DNA of 64,000 bases from contig CAYUQO010000018.1 in the NCBI GenBank assembly GCA_964446945.1, forward strand, positions 1 through 64,000, written 5' to 3'. The stretch is from CAIYRG01 sp964446945. Lineage in GTDB: Bacteria > Pseudomonadota > Alphaproteobacteria > Micropepsales > Micropepsaceae. Both the position numbers and the translations under genes were made by a program. The notes below the pieces were generated by a model. The model had not been told where the DNA came from. It did not search any database and worked only from the letters and a program-made list of their open reading frames with translations. The first letter of the stretch is position 1, and each line of letters opens with the position of its first letter. Positions 26,140-33,714 of this stretch are shown in pieces.

Positions 26140-26901
26140 TCACGGTTGCTCCCCCTGTTCTTCGTACAGTTCCAGAATTCGTTCGGCCCAATGGTAGAGA
26201 GGGTCGCCATGGTCATGAGCCGACATGATGTCCCCGATGGTTGAGAGTTCTTCCGGTGAGAGCGGTTGGGAGGACCGGATGTGAGAGCGCTCAATCTGCG
26301 CCAACGCAGCGCCCTCATTCCTGGCAACTTCGCGCAGCGAAGCCTCTTCTGAGGAGTGTCTTCCACGCTTCTGCGTAATATCTTCTCCGTTTAACGGAAT
26401 ATATTCTACATCGGTAAGTGATTGATTTGGCTCGCAGTCGGATTTTGGCGGGCAAACTATCTCCGCCGCTTTTCGGCTCTCGATCAAACTATTGTTGCGG
26501 CCATCAACGGTAGATTGTTTGTCCACAGACAAACTATTTGTGCTCTCGGATTGTTCGCCCTCAGGCAAACTATCGTCGTAAATAACGCGATAGACGCGGC
26601 GCCGCTTGTTCAGGTGATGTGGCTGGGCCGATAGATAGCCCAATTCACCGAGCTCGCGGATTGCGGTTGAGAGATTCGTGTAATTGATATTGCACAACTC
26701 GGCGAGCTTCCGATGGCTAGCCCAGCAGCCCTGGCCGTTTTTACGGTGCTGGCTCAACCGGTCATGTAAGGCGATTGCCAGGATAACGCGCAGGTGGGTT
26801 TCCGTCAGGCGACGATCCCCAATCGCGCGAACCGGACCTGGAGCGAATTTCGGTTTGCGCGAGCGTGGCACTTCGGTCAAGGGTTGACGTCCGTCGCGCA
26901 C
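26140..26901 (-). CDS. Winged-helix replication or regulatory protein of phage type
   Basis: A 253-residue protein. Residues about 32-110 form a winged helix-turn-helix (LRVILAIALHDRLSQH, WASHRKLAELCNINYTNLSTAIRELGELGYLSAQ), which matches phage replication-initiator N-domains or MarR-like readers. The rest is acidic and disordered, then ends with YHWAERILELYEEQ. Start codon uncertain (GTG overlapping TSCPD by 25 bp, or a downstream GTG). Likely DNA-binding in element replication. The 266 bp after its stop hold nothing recognisable. Confidence 0.6.
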   Translation of the reverse strand: MRDGRQPLTEVPRSRKPKFAPGPVRAIGDRRLTETHLRVILAIALHDRLSQHRKNGQGCWASHRKLAELCNINYTNLSTAIRELGELGYLSAQPHHLNKRRRVYRVIYDDSLPEGEQSESTNSLSVDKQSTVDGRNNSLIESRKAAEIVCPPKSDCEPNQSLTDVEYIPLNGEDITQKRGRHSSEEASLREVARNEGAALAQIERSHIRSSQPLSPEELSTIGDIMSAHDHGDPLYHWAERILELYEEQGEQP

Positions 26902-27191
26902 AGATCGAGGGCTCGTCCAATCGGACCCGCCGCGCTCCCATCGCGCAACCGCGTCAGGGCGCGACGCAGAACGTCAACCGGCGTACCGTGCTGCAGCGCG
27001 AGCGATGCGGCGATTGCGGCGTCCCGCGCGGCCGTAGAAGCGGCGGAGCCGATTTTGCCGCCATCGAGAAACAATTCGGCAATTCGCCCGTCAGCGAAGC
27101 GCCCAATGCTGGCCCGGTAACGAACACCGTCGAGATCGAACTCGATTACCTCGTGCTCGCGACGACTCGGCAGCTGCTCGCGATCAATCAC
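26877..27191 (-). CDS. TSCPD-domain phage protein
   Basis: A 104-residue protein with the pattern of the TSCPD domain found at the C-terminus of some ribonucleotide reductases: GRIAELFLDGGKIGSAASTAARDAAIAASLALQHGTPVDVLRRAL and GPIGRALDLCA. In phages it occurs as a stand-alone small protein of unclear role. It starts at GTG, overlapping the preceding stop by 4 bp (GTGA). Confidence 0.7.
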   Translation of the reverse strand: MIDREQLPSRREHEVIEFDLDGVRYRASIGRFADGRIAELFLDGGKIGSAASTAARDAAIAASLALQHGTPVDVLRRALTRLRDGSAAGPIGRALDLCATDVNP

Positions 27192-27514
27192 GTGCTTGCC
27201 TGCCGAAGATCAAAGGCGTCACAGAGATCGAGTTCCCAGTGCCGGCGCTCTTTCCAGGTCATCACATGGTGATCACCGTTTGCGGCGGCCCACGCCGAGA
27301 ACACTAATCCGCCATTTCGATCGACCCGGACGTAATACTCGTACGGTCTGTCTTGCATCCCGGTGACGATGAACTCACCAAGTTCAAGCACCTGAACAAA
27401 TTTCCCGCTGATATTCTGAGCCGATCCAGACCGGGCAATTTTCACGAGCAATGGGACCAACTCGTTCAACGCATCGGTGCGATTTCGACTGATAAGTCGG
27501 TACGGGTCCGTCAC
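27188..27514 (-). CDS. Hypothetical protein of the element operon
   Basis: A 108-residue protein (ALNELVPLLVKIARSGSAQNISGKFVQVLELGE then YEYYVRVDRNGGLVFSAW). No known domain recognised. The GTG start is chosen for the GGAG 8 bp upstream; a longer start at 27553 has AAAGGA too close. Translationally coupled to the TSCPD gene. Confidence 0.5.
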   Translation of the reverse strand: MTDPYRLISRNRTDALNELVPLLVKIARSGSAQNISGKFVQVLELGEFIVTGMQDRPYEYYVRVDRNGGLVFSAWAAANGDHHVMTWKERRHWELDLCDAFDLRQAST

Positions 27515-27609
27515 GGCCGTAGCTCCACCAAGCAGCTCTCGGCTTGCTGGCACTTCCTTTCGCCGGTATTGTGGGAATCGATCGTGCCGCCAAGCTGATC
27601 AATTCGATT

Positions 27610-27648
27610 GCCCCGCATCTCAGCCTGAGAGCGGGGCTTTCGTTTTTT
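27610..27648 (+). terminator. Plus-strand hairpin and T-tract inside a minus-strand operon
   Basis: GCCCCGC pairs with GCGGGGC around an inner TCTCAGCCTGAGA palindrome, followed by TTTCGTTTTTT on the plus strand. No plus-strand gene ends here, so it may terminate an antisense or short RNA, or act on read-through. Confidence 0.55.
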
Positions 27649-27663
27649 GATGGCTCGCATGGA

Positions 27664-27864
27664 TCACGCGGCCTTCCCGGTGCCATTCAGCTGCTGGCGA
27701 ATCCACCACATCGGGATCAGCCGGCGCTTTTCGCCGACCTGGAAGCTGGGCACGTGACCGCTTTTCCCTGGCTCGATCGCAACACCAGCCCGAAGAGTTT
27801 TGACGTCTATTCCGAGCAGTTTCGCGGTTCCGGGGATGGTCTCTGCAATTTTCTCTAAGTCCAT
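27664..27864 (-). CDS. Xis-like small DNA-binding protein
   Basis: A 66-residue protein: IAETIPGTAKLLGIDVKTLRAGVAIEPG, an excisionase-type helix-turn-helix, then VPSFQVGEKRRLIPMWWIRQQLNG, a wing with basic residues. Size and position (first gene of the minus operon, next to the RHH and integrase genes) suit a recombination directionality factor or phage repressor. The ATG with GGAGAG at 5 bp is chosen. Confidence 0.6.
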   Translation of the reverse strand: MDLEKIAETIPGTAKLLGIDVKTLRAGVAIEPGKSGHVPSFQVGEKRRLIPMWWIRQQLNGTGKAA

Positions 27865-27990
27865 TTGTCTCTCCATTGCGGACGGCAACGGTCCGAATCA
27901 ACTCACGACGCCCCTTAAGGTCCGTTAGATATTGACTGCCTGTCCATAATTATGAGACTTTATTGCCAGCAACAAATCCTCGTAAGACAA

Positions 27991-28671
27991 ATGGCAAACC
28001 AAACGGCTTCGAAAAAGAGAGGGCGGCCGGCGATGCCGGTAGAAAAGAGGAAGGCGCACAAAATAACTATTCGGCTCACGCCAGGAGTCGCCTCATCTGT
28101 TCAATCGTCAGCAGCGGCTCACTCCCATGCCGTCACTGAGGAAGTTGAACGTATCGTTGCAGATTATTTCGACAGCGAACCGAAGCAACGCGATCTATTC
28201 GGTGGGCCAAAAACCTATAGCCTTGCGTTGCTTGTTGGCCTGACTCTCAAACTTTTGCGCCTGCGGACCGGGCATAGCTGGCACGAGGATCCGTTCACGT
28301 TTGAACATGCGAAAGCGGCCGTAAATCTTTTGCTCGATGAGTTTCGGCCACCGGGCAAAGCGCGGGTTCCCGATGACTTACCGGCAGCGTTAGCAGGCAC
28401 AGTGCGCCGCGCCGCAAAAAGGGGCGACGACTATTCCGACTGGCAATTCGGAGTGGAAGCGGCATTGGAATTGCTCGACGCGATCAACGCATACGCTGGC
28501 AGTTACGGTGAGAAACGGCGGCAAGTAATTTCACTCATGCCTGAAAACGAGCAGGCGCCATGGCTGTTCGATTACAACGTGTATTCGCGGCTAGGCAAAG
28601 AACTGAATCCACTCCGAAAACGCGTGAGAACGGGACGTCAAACACAAAATTCGAGGAGAGGCAGCGAATGA
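27991..28671 (+). CDS. RHH-type regulatory protein upstream of the integrase
   Basis: A 226-residue protein. The N-terminus (KKRGRPAMPVEKRKAHKITIRLTPGVASSVQSSAAAHSHAVTEEVERIVADYF) looks like an AT-hook plus ribbon-helix-helix. The C-terminal 140 residues are a helical domain of unknown type (SLALLVGLTLKLLRL, WQFGVEAALELLDAINAYAG). It overlaps the integrase start by 4 bp (ATGA), so it probably controls integration. It is divergent from the Xis-like gene; a TTGACT box lies between them near 27932. An alternative ATG lies 39 bp upstream. Confidence 0.6.
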   Translation: MANQTASKKRGRPAMPVEKRKAHKITIRLTPGVASSVQSSAAAHSHAVTEEVERIVADYFDSEPKQRDLFGGPKTYSLALLVGLTLKLLRLRTGHSWHEDPFTFEHAKAAVNLLLDEFRPPGKARVPDDLPAALAGTVRRAAKRGDDYSDWQFGVEAALELLDAINAYAGSYGEKRRQVISLMPENEQAPWLFDYNVYSRLGKELNPLRKRVRTGRQTQNSRRGSE

Positions 28672-29987
28672 CGAAATTGAGAAGCGCCAATCGGGCTCGC
28701 CGCGCCCGCGGTGACGGCGGGTATCGCGCACACCCCAAAGGAAGTGCGACTTCATGGGAGCTGTACTTCTATGCGACGGATCCAAAGACAGGATTGCGCC
28801 GGCGACGCACGGTTGCGTTCAAAGGCACCGAAACAGCTGCGCGCTCAAGACTGCGCACTCTGGTGAAGCAGGCGGAGGAGGGCGCTTTCGTCGGCTCACC
28901 GCGGCAGACCTTCGGCGACGTCTTAGACGCATGGGAAGCCGCTTTGACGGTCAGCCCCAAAACGGCGGAGCGCTACAAAGAGCTGGTGAAGCTGCACGTG
29001 CGGCCGCATCTCGGTTCGGATCGGCTTCAAACTCTTCGTGCGTCGCGCATCGAGGTATTCTACGGCAGTTTGCGCGAGGGTAGGGCGCCAGATGGTCAGG
29101 TGACATCGCGCCCGCTGGCGGCCCGCACGATTGGGCATATCCACCGGTTGGTCTTGCAGGTGCTTTCGCTCGCCGAGCGTGACGGTCTCATTCCATCCAA
29201 TCCCGCGCGCAAAGCGAACCGTCCTAAAGTCGAGCGCACAGAGATCGAGATCTTGGACCAAAATCAGGTCCGCGACGTGCTGCAAAAACTCCAAGGTCAC
29301 GATCCGATGTACCGGATGGCAGCGCTCGGGCTGGCCACCGGCATGCGCCGCGGCGAAATTCTGGCCTTGCGATGGAAGCACATCGATTTCGATCGTGCGA
29401 CCGTCCGTGTCGAGCAGTCACTGGAACAGACCAAAGCCGGTCTGCGGTTTAAGAGTCCCAAAACCCGGTACAGCGCCCGCACGATATCATTGCCCGCATC
29501 GATCGTGAGCGAACTACGGGCGCATCGGCGCGAACAGCAAGAGGAGCGGTTGAAACTCGGCCTTGGTCGCGAGTCGGACGAGGGACTCGTCTTCAGGCGC
29601 ATTGACGCGACAACCGGCGAATACAGTCCTTTGATCCCAAACAGTGCGACAACGGAATGGCGCCGGCTGGTAGCGGCTCTCAAACTGCCCAAGGTTTCCA
29701 TGCACGCTTGGCGGCATACCCATGCGAGCCAACTGATCGATTCCGGCATGGACGTTCTCACCATTTCCAGGCGCCTTGGACACGCTTCGCCAGCGATTAC
29801 GCTGACGGTCTACGGTCATCGGTTCTCACGCAAAGATCAGGGCGCGGCGGACGTGTTCGAGGCGGCGTTTGGCAGCGCCTTTGCGAGAACGGAAGCGGAC
29901 GAATCCAGCACAGCTGCGAACGCGGATGGTGGCAGTATGGTGGCAAACACCATTCCCTTCCCACAGGCGGCGACATCAACTAATTGA
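28668..29987 (+). CDS. int: Tyrosine site-specific recombinase (integrase of element 1)
   Basis: A 439-residue integrase that joins element 1 to the tRNA-Ser gene. The N-terminal AP2-like arm-binding region (GSATSWELYFYATDPKTGLRRRR) and SAM-like core domain (TFGDVLDAWEAALTVSPKTAERYKELV) precede the catalytic domain. Catalytic residues: Arg in ATGMRRGEILALRW, HxxR in HAWRHTHASQL, His in RRLGHAS, and Tyr in TLTVYGHRF. The stop lies 11 bp before the tRNA, so the gene points into its own attachment site. The ATG overlaps the upstream gene's stop. Confidence 0.93.
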   Translation: MTKLRSANRARRARGDGGYRAHPKGSATSWELYFYATDPKTGLRRRRTVAFKGTETAARSRLRTLVKQAEEGAFVGSPRQTFGDVLDAWEAALTVSPKTAERYKELVKLHVRPHLGSDRLQTLRASRIEVFYGSLREGRAPDGQVTSRPLAARTIGHIHRLVLQVLSLAERDGLIPSNPARKANRPKVERTEIEILDQNQVRDVLQKLQGHDPMYRMAALGLATGMRRGEILALRWKHIDFDRATVRVEQSLEQTKAGLRFKSPKTRYSARTISLPASIVSELRAHRREQQEERLKLGLGRESDEGLVFRRIDATTGEYSPLIPNSATTEWRRLVAALKLPKVSMHAWRHTHASQLIDSGMDVLTISRRLGHASPAITLTVYGHRFSRKDQGAADVFEAAFGSAFARTEADESSTAANADGGSMVANTIPFPQAATSTN

Positions 29988-30022
29988 TTTGTTTACGCGG
30001 ATGGGTGGCTGAGTGGTTGAAA

Positions 30023-30038
30023 GCACCGGTCTTGAAAA
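30023..30038 (+). repeat. Right attachment repeat of element 1
   Basis: Identical 16-bp core GCACCGGTCTTGAAAA in the anticodon arm of the intact tRNA-Ser. Confidence 0.85.
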
Positions 30039-30074
30039 CCGGCGGAGGTTCACGCCTCCCGGGGGTTCGAATCC

Positions 30075-30088
30075 CTCCCCATCCGCCA
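30075..30088 (+). repeat. Left attachment repeat of element 2
   Basis: CTCCCCATCCGCCA, the last 14 bases of the tRNA-Ser gene, duplicated at the far end of the element. Confidence 0.85.
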
Positions 30089-30140
30089 CGTATTTAAATT
30101 GCATAATATATATCAATAACTTATGTTCGGATAACGTATC

Positions 30141-30161
30141 TGACCCATACTTTGACCCATA
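30141..30161 (+). repeat. Pair of TGACCCATA repeats, left end of element 2
   Basis: TGACCCATAC is followed directly by TTTGACCCATA. The second unit recurs in the same orientation at the right end just upstream of the integrase start. Spacing and position match arm-type binding sites of a tyrosine integrase. Confidence 0.5.
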
Positions 30162-30195
30162 TTTAGATAGCGGCAACAGGCGAGCACGGGCGAAA

Positions 30196-30663
30196 ATGTC
30201 AGGTGAAATTACAGGAGCAAAACAGCGGGGCAGACCCTTCCTGCCGGGTCATTCGGGCAATCCAAAAGGAAAGCCGAAAGGGGCGCGCAATCGCGCCACG
30301 CTCGCGGCCGAAGCACTCCTAGACGGCGAAGCCGAGGCGCTGACGCGTAAAGCAATCGAGCTTGCGCTCGCGGGCGATACAGTGGCGCTGCGGTTGTGTC
30401 TCGAACGTTTGCTGCCTCCGCGGAAGGATCGCCCGGTTGCGTTGGCTTTAGATGACTCAGCTATGGGGGATAATGCCGCGCGGGCAGCCAATGCCGTGCT
30501 TGCATCTCTGGCGGCTGGCCAGATCACCGTGAGCGAGGCGAACGCGGCGATGGAGTTGATTGGATCGTGCCGTCGCGTTGCGGGCTTGGATAAGCAGGCT
30601 TCGCCCATTGGCCCGATCACTCGTATTGAGTTCATTTGCCCCGATCACCACGGAACGGACTAG
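30196..30663 (+). CDS. DUF5681-domain protein
   Basis: A 155-residue protein. The N-terminus GRPFLPGHSGNPKGKPKGARN is the DUF5681 signature, a basic motif common in phage and island genes, often near terminase-like genes. Residues about 45-85 form helices (LLDGEAEALTRKAIELALAGDTVALRLCLERLLPPRKDRPV). Function unknown, DNA-related by association. The ATG in MSGEITG is chosen; an in-frame upstream extension runs through the tRNA and is not coding. It converges with the next gene with a 4-bp overlap. Confidence 0.75.
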   Translation: MSGEITGAKQRGRPFLPGHSGNPKGKPKGARNRATLAAEALLDGEAEALTRKAIELALAGDTVALRLCLERLLPPRKDRPVALALDDSAMGDNAARAANAVLASLAAGQITVSEANAAMELIGSCRRVAGLDKQASPIGPITRIEFICPDHHGTD

Positions 30664-31055
30664 GTCCGCTGAAACTGCACCCGGACTTGCGGCTCGCCTT
30701 TTGGGCTGCGAGCGAATTCAGCGGTGTAGTGAATGTCTCCGCGGCCGTCCGAAGGCATTAGCAGCGCGCGCAAGTCACTCGCAATTTCTCTCGCGACACA
30801 GCCAAGTTTCCAACGGTCGCGGAAGTCAAACATGTCTAAATCGATTTGACCGCAAGGGAAGCCAAGTCGAAGTTCCAACGCTGGCCTATCTTCGTTCGGG
30901 ATTTCGGACGGCCTCACGAATACGCTAACAGGATCGCGGTCGTTCGCCGGGTCAATTTCGAGTTCAAGGCGTGCACCAACGCGGAGGACCGAAACAATGC
31001 CCTTTGCGGGCGGATTAAAACTCAGACCCCGAATCTCAGCGACGATTTCACCCAT
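30660..31055 (-). CDS. Hypothetical protein of element 2
   Basis: A 131-residue beta-rich protein (VSVLRVGARLELEIDPANDRDPVSVFV, LRLGFPCGQIDLDMFDFRD). No recognised family. An alternative ATG lies 18 bp upstream; both ribosome sites are weak. Last gene of the minus-strand set. Confidence 0.5.
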   Translation of the reverse strand: MGEIVAEIRGLSFNPPAKGIVSVLRVGARLELEIDPANDRDPVSVFVRPSEIPNEDRPALELRLGFPCGQIDLDMFDFRDRWKLGCVAREIASDLRALLMPSDGRGDIHYTAEFARSPKGEPQVRVQFQRT

Positions 31056-31089
31056 GACCTCGCCACTCCGCATTCACGTGCTCATACCC

Positions 31090-31623
31090 TCACGGCTGCC
31101 AAAATGGGCCCACGAACTCGACAGCGCCGCACTTCATTTGGGACTGCACCGGCGAGGCACTCCACGAATCATACTGGATGAACTGGTCCTTCTGCACTGA
31201 ACAAAATTCACCAGTCTTGTTGTTGGAGAAACTACGAAAGCTGTATGTTTTTTTCACAAAATCGAATGTCGAAATTATTGTCGATTCGCAAAGGCCCCCC
31301 GGCCCGTCTTGGGCTACGAGCTTGCCGTCCACTTCGTGTACGTCCACCTCCGTTGTGCCAACTTCCATGTAGCAGGTCGTGGCTGGATCACCGATGGCTA
31401 GGAACGGTTTGGTGGATTGTTTGTAAATCCGTGATCCAAACACGATGCAGTGGTTTGTGCGTGGTGTTCCGTCGCATTGAATCTGGAGGAGCGTGAAACT
31501 GGTCTGGCCTGTGTTTGCGACGGTCATGACCTTTTTAGAAAATCGGGCTGTTTCCTGCGCCGGGACCGCCGTTGCGATAATAGTCAGTCCAAAGACGAAA
31601 CAAAACGGCCACTTTGGACGCAT
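31090..31623 (-). CDS. Secreted hypothetical protein of element 2
   Basis: A 177-residue protein. Residues 1-22 are a signal peptide (PFCFVFGLTIIATAVPAQ). The mature part contains seven cysteines (IQCDG, NHCIVFG, TTCYMEV, GLCES, GEFCSV, MKCG and others), so several disulfides are likely in the periplasm. A GGAGG ribosome site precedes the chosen ATG. Unusual cargo for a satellite-like element; function unknown. Confidence 0.6.
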   Translation of the reverse strand: MRPKWPFCFVFGLTIIATAVPAQETARFSKKVMTVANTGQTSFTLLQIQCDGTPRTNHCIVFGSRIYKQSTKPFLAIGDPATTCYMEVGTTEVDVHEVDGKLVAQDGPGGLCESTIISTFDFVKKTYSFRSFSNNKTGEFCSVQKDQFIQYDSWSASPVQSQMKCGAVEFVGPFWQP

Positions 31624-31883
31624 TGCGGGTGCCTCCATATTTTTGCCCTTGGCGGCACCGGGTACAATGCTCCGGTATGGGCCAGAGGCCCCCCGCCTAA
31701 CGACAGCTTTCGTAAATGTGGTTTACACACGCAGCCCAAAACCGACGCTGGGCCACACTTGCGGGCCAGCATCGAATAGCACTCCGCCGCCCCGTCACAC
31801 CGTAACAACGCCCGCGATCCGCGGAATTCCATTTAACGCAAGTGTAACATTTTGGCCCGCCGTTACGCTAGTTGTGTGCAATT

Positions 31884-33203
31884 TCAAGGCTGTGACGGTG
31901 TGACGGTTGGGCGGGGCCCGTTGGAGAGGTAGCGATTGAACGCTTCATTGAACTGGTCGCGACAATACCCTTTCGCTGTCTGTGTGCCGGTTCTGATTGT
32001 TTGCGGGCGAATGCCATATGGCGCTAGCAGCCGCGCCAGCCCATGCCGGGAAAGAGGTTTCATGTTTTGCCATTCCGCCCACGGATGACCTTCGAGTTCG
32101 ATGAGGGCAAAAGTCAAATCAAAGGACGATATCCGGTCGCATTTCTTCGCTTCAAAAATTGAACGGATATCTTCGAGCAATAATGCTCCATCTGACGGGC
32201 TTGCTTGTGCCGCGGTTCCAGCCGCTACCGCGATTTGGCGTGCGTGGGTGGGCCATTCCCCGCCCGCGTGATCTGCAATCGCAATGAGCGGTCGCCAGTT
32301 GTCAGCAGCCCGATTGTGCAAGCTCTCGGGCAGATCGGGATCAGCAGCCTGTACAGCCGCATAGCAATCAGCCGCCCATCGTGCCGCCATCCGTGCCAAA
32401 CAATCCAACTCAGGACAGTGGCTATCTCGAAACCGAGCAATGGCTTCGTTCGGCCTTCGCCGCCGCAACTGAATCGAAATAGAGCGATCTTCCAATGTGC
32501 TCGGAAGGCGTCCAATCATCGCTATGGCAGTGGCAGCCCAGGTTGAAAATTTGCGCGGCTGATAATCGTCCCCGGCAACTCTCACGACATATGCCGCCGC
32601 CCGCCGATGGCCACTGTTCAGTATGCCCCGCAAATCATCGCTGTGCGTTAGGAATGTGTCCGCCTCATCGATGAGCAGTGTGGGATGAGCGGCCTCGATT
32701 GCACGAAATACCGCCGCGGTAGTTGTGTTCGATACCAGCAGAGGCCGCGGAACAAGATGGCCGATCACGTCCAAAAGAGAGGTTTTGCCGCACTGCTTTT
32801 CCGGCGACGTGATCGCCAGCTTTGGAGACACCGTGAATGCGTCAAGCATGTGCGCGTGCGCGACCCAAAGCGCCACGGCCTCGGCCGCGCCGCTCTCCGT
32901 CACAAGGTATTTTCTGATTTGCTCTGTGATGGCCGTAAGCAGGCTGTCCCCGTTAACCGGCTCAGGCCAATGCTCGGGTGAAAACAATTCGAGCGCCTGT
33001 CCCTGTTGCGGAAAATCGTCGGAAACGTCGGCGCGTTTCGCTTGTACCAGCTTGTCCAATATCGATGTACGGACGTTAAGCTTTACGGCTGCGGCGACGC
33101 GCTCACGGTCGTATGAAAGCATGGGCAGGCTCGCAAGGCGCGCAATCTCCGCCTCATCCTGATCAGGACTTTCTGCCCCGGAATTTTTAGGATCATCAGT
33201 CAT
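31884..33203 (-). CDS. DUF3631-domain P-loop ATPase, likely element replication protein
   Basis: A 439-residue protein. Walker A is ITSPEKQCGKTSLLD (about 130-144) and Walker B is TLLIDEADTF, with RRAAAYVVRVAGDD and PSTLEDRSISIQLRRR further on, the pattern of DUF3631 proteins related to the ATPase part of primase-helicases. The C-terminal 100 residues are a helical domain (LARLLAPYGIRPQTIR). Probably drives replication or maintenance of the element. The start is the ATG of MTDDPKN, overlapping the preceding gene by 8 bp. Confidence 0.83.
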   Translation of the reverse strand: MTDDPKNSGAESPDQDEAEIARLASLPMLSYDRERVAAAVKLNVRTSILDKLVQAKRADVSDDFPQQGQALELFSPEHWPEPVNGDSLLTAITEQIRKYLVTESGAAEAVALWVAHAHMLDAFTVSPKLAITSPEKQCGKTSLLDVIGHLVPRPLLVSNTTTAAVFRAIEAAHPTLLIDEADTFLTHSDDLRGILNSGHRRAAAYVVRVAGDDYQPRKFSTWAATAIAMIGRLPSTLEDRSISIQLRRRRPNEAIARFRDSHCPELDCLARMAARWAADCYAAVQAADPDLPESLHNRAADNWRPLIAIADHAGGEWPTHARQIAVAAGTAAQASPSDGALLLEDIRSIFEAKKCDRISSFDLTFALIELEGHPWAEWQNMKPLSRHGLARLLAPYGIRPQTIRTGTQTAKGYCRDQFNEAFNRYLSNGPRPTVTPSQP

Positions 33204-33420
33204 TGGTGCGCCATAGCATCGGCAATGTCGCAAGCATCCGGTCTAGGGCCGCAGCCCGCCCGAGAAGGCCGTGCCCCTTTAGTTCGTCCCGGTATTCGAC
33301 CACTGTTTCGCGGAGTTGCCGCCGAAAGCTATCATTCTTTGTACTGAGTAGACCGATCAGCGCATCGAATAGGTCTGCGGAAACACAATTTGAATGGTCT
33401 GCCGTTGGCTCTCGGTACAT
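33196..33420 (-). CDS. Small helical protein between Xis-like gene and ATPase gene
   Basis: A 74-residue protein of mostly helical composition (SADLFDALIGLLSTKNDSFRRQLRETVVEYRDEL). GGGGGA lies just upstream, and the Xis-like stop codon abuts it. Coupled to the DUF3631 gene by overlap. Function unknown. Confidence 0.6.
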   Translation of the reverse strand: MYREPTADHSNCVSADLFDALIGLLSTKNDSFRRQLRETVVEYRDELKGHGLLGRAAALDRMLATLPMLWRTND

Positions 33421-33421
33421 G

Positions 33422-33607
33422 TTATTTCCCCCGACCCAGAAATGCTTTCAGGCTCGCGTAATTGATGAGTCGGCGCGTGCCAACGGTAAGGGAATCGATC
33501 TCACCACGCCCGAGCAGTTCGTACAGTTTGGTTCGGCCGAGGCCGGATAGTTTCAGGGCGACGGGTACCGTGATCGTGATCGGATCAACATGCGCTGTTT
33601 CAACCAT
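33422..33607 (-). CDS. AlpA/excisionase-like helix-turn-helix protein
   Basis: A 61-residue protein: VALKLSGLGRTKLYELLGRGEIDSLTVGTRRLINYASLKAFLGRG is the MerR/AlpA-type excisionase fold with wing residues TVGTRRLI. Such proteins set recombination direction or activate the integrase. The second ATG is chosen because AGGAG lies 7 bp before it. Confidence 0.8.
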   Translation of the reverse strand: MVETAHVDPITITVPVALKLSGLGRTKLYELLGRGEIDSLTVGTRRLINYASLKAFLGRGK

Positions 33608-33714
33608 GCTCATTCTCCTATGGCCGCTTGAATCGTGGCGAACGGGAGAAAGGTTGCGCGGATGGCGTTGGAATAAGCGGGAGGGATTATCCCGACGCGG
33701 CGCGTGCGCTCGAT

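Larger units (their letters stand above)
15912..30038. mobile_element. Integrative element 1 (prophage remnant or phage satellite) inserted in tRNA-Ser(UGA)
   Basis: A 16-bp identical repeat, GCACCGGTCTTGAAAA, occurs at both ends (15912-15927 and 30023-30038), within tRNA-Ser sequence each time. The right end has a tyrosine integrase that stops 11 bp before the reconstituted tRNA. Cargo includes small and large terminase genes and a hub-like gene, but I find no portal, capsid, tail tube or tape-measure gene. The left third carries accessory genes. The unit is therefore a decayed prophage or a phage satellite with a defence-like cargo. Confidence 0.85.
29999..30088 (+). tRNA. tRNA-Ser (UGA), chimeric and hosting two integrations
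   Basis: A 90-nt class II tRNA: acceptor GGATGGG pairs with CCCATCC, discriminator G, encoded CCA. The anticodon loop CTTGAAA gives UGA. The variable arm GGAGGTTCACGCCTCC is typical of serine tRNA. Its 5' half differs from the truncated host half at 15,888, so bases up to about 30,022 come from element 1 and the rest from the host, with element 2 inserted at the 3' end. The function should be intact. Confidence 0.95.
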
